NCBI GenBank assembly: GCA_019348435.1
Contig: JAHWJM010000202.1
Location: 1-5,467 of the forward strand
Length of the DNA stretch: 5,467 bases
Direction: 5' to 3'
Source: Actinomycetota bacterium
GTDB lineage: Bacteria > Actinomycetota > Thermoleophilia > Solirubrobacterales > Solirubrobacteraceae
Part shown: one piece after another, positions 5,174 to 5,467 of the stretch
How the letters are laid out: each line of letters opens with the position of its first letter
How positions within the stretch are numbered: the first letter of the stretch is position 1
Program-made: the position numbers and the translations under genes
The notes under the pieces: model-generated
Databases searched by the model: none
Told to the model about the DNA's origin: nothing
Seen by the model: the letters and a program-made list of their open reading frames with translations, nothing else

Positions 5174-5467
5174 CGTGCGTGCTCCCCGCCGCCCAGCTCC
5201 AGTCGTCGCGGGCCACGATCCGGAACGCCGGCGCGTCCTTCCAGCCGCAGCGCGGGCACGGCGGCTGCGCCTCGAGCGCGTCCAACTCGGCGTGGTAGGC
5301 CGCTCGCTCGGCCGGGTCGGGCGACACCGCGCGCAGCTCGCGGAAGAACCGTTCCCGCCAGTCGGGGCCGGCGACCAGGGCGAGGCGGCGGCGCTCGTCC
5401 ACGCGCCGCTCGACGTTGTTCGCGTCGCCGGCTGCGGCACTGGCGGCGCGGCGGAAGGTGGAGCCGA
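5160..5467 (-). CDS. 3' part of a CxxC-containing protein of unknown function (5' end outside window)
   Basis: The frame is open from the right edge to TGA at 5160-5162, giving 101 visible residues. A GTG at 5402 could start an 80-residue version, but the 21 codons before it have the same strong G/C third-position bias and no stop, and no good ribosome-binding site precedes the GTG. The gene therefore most likely begins beyond the window. The visible protein is charged and helical: GSTFRRAASAAAGDANNVER, then DERRRLALVAGPDWRERFFR, then a Glu/Ala-rich helix. PPCPRCGWKD follows, a single CxxC that could be half of a zinc site, and the end is acidic and Trp-rich (DDWSWAAGSTHDEPA). It overlaps the next minus-strand gene by 14 bases. 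The style recalls small phage or accessory proteins, but I recognise no family. Confidence 0.7.
   Translation of the reverse strand, partial: GSTFRRAASAAAGDANNVERRVDERRRLALVAGPDWRERFFRELRAVSPDPAERAAYHAELDALEAQPPCPRCGWKDAPAFRIVARDDWSWAAGSTHDEPA
5182..5187 (-). promoter_or_regulatory. Ribosome-binding site of the 211-residue minus-strand gene
   Basis: GGGGAG on the minus strand lies 8 bases upstream of ATG 5173, inside the 3' end of the preceding gene. It sets the start of the downstream gene and implies coupled translation. Confidence 0.65.

Noticed and set aside
5174..5440. N-terminal extension of the 211-residue minus-strand protein to 300 residues
   Set aside because: The added stretch is Ser/Arg/Pro-rich and out of frame with the CxxC gene, which has the stronger coding bias there; the ribosome-binding site supports ATG 5173.
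4950..5467. The CxxC gene plus the downstream gene as a split methionyl-tRNA synthetase, since CPxCG precedes GKDI in that enzyme
   Set aside because: The region around CPRCGW does not otherwise resemble the MetRS zinc knuckle, and no HIGH motif is visible in the window.
1..5467. CRISPR arrays, tRNA or rRNA genes, transposase or IS ends
   Set aside because: I saw no regularly spaced direct repeats, tRNA-like TTCGA arm context, rRNA sequence, or transposase motifs in the window.

Overview
The window is GC-rich, with third codon positions almost all G or C, weak promoter-like sequence and clear GGGAG/GGAG ribosome-binding sites. I infer a high-GC soil actinobacterium; a Thermoleophilia-like lineage would fit the gene mix, but no marker gene proves this.

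Layout, left to right. Bases 1-134 hold the 3' end of a plus-strand gene, probably a membrane protein. After 169 bases without a convincing gene comes a 26-codon ORF (304-384) with a strong ribosome-binding site. Its stop overlaps the GTG start of a class I pyridine nucleotide-disulfide oxidoreductase (381-1814). A HAD-superfamily hydrolase of the 2-haloacid-dehalogenase-like type follows (1914-2564). The 272-base gap after it holds two perfect inverted repeats (outer arms 2584-2635; 2728-2753). A second, divergent flavoprotein disulfide-reductase paralogue (2837-4249) is then followed 13 bases later by a DUF427 protein (4263-4541), apparently in one operon. The rest is on the minus strand and converges on that operon, with stop codons overlapping in TTAG. 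It holds a 211-residue protein (4538-5173) and, upstream and overlapping it by 14 bases, the 3' part of a CxxC-containing protein that runs off the right edge (5160-5467).

How the genes fit together. The two flavoproteins keep the FAD site, the NAD(H) fold and the redox cysteine pair (CxxxxC). In both, the His of the C-terminal HPTxxE dimer-interface motif is replaced, by Tyr in one and Phe in the other. Neither has the MerA N-terminal metal-binding domain or C-terminal Cys pair. They are best read as redox enzymes of unknown acceptor, not as proven lipoamide dehydrogenases or mercuric reductases. The HAD protein and DUF427 protein are plausible metabolic or stress partners, without a demonstrated pathway.

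The most unusual item is the 211-residue minus-strand protein. Its N-terminal half locally resembles the GKDI...WPAML stretch of methionyl-tRNA synthetase but has no HIGH or KMSKS motif. Its C-terminal half looks like a PRC-barrel/DUF2171-type domain.
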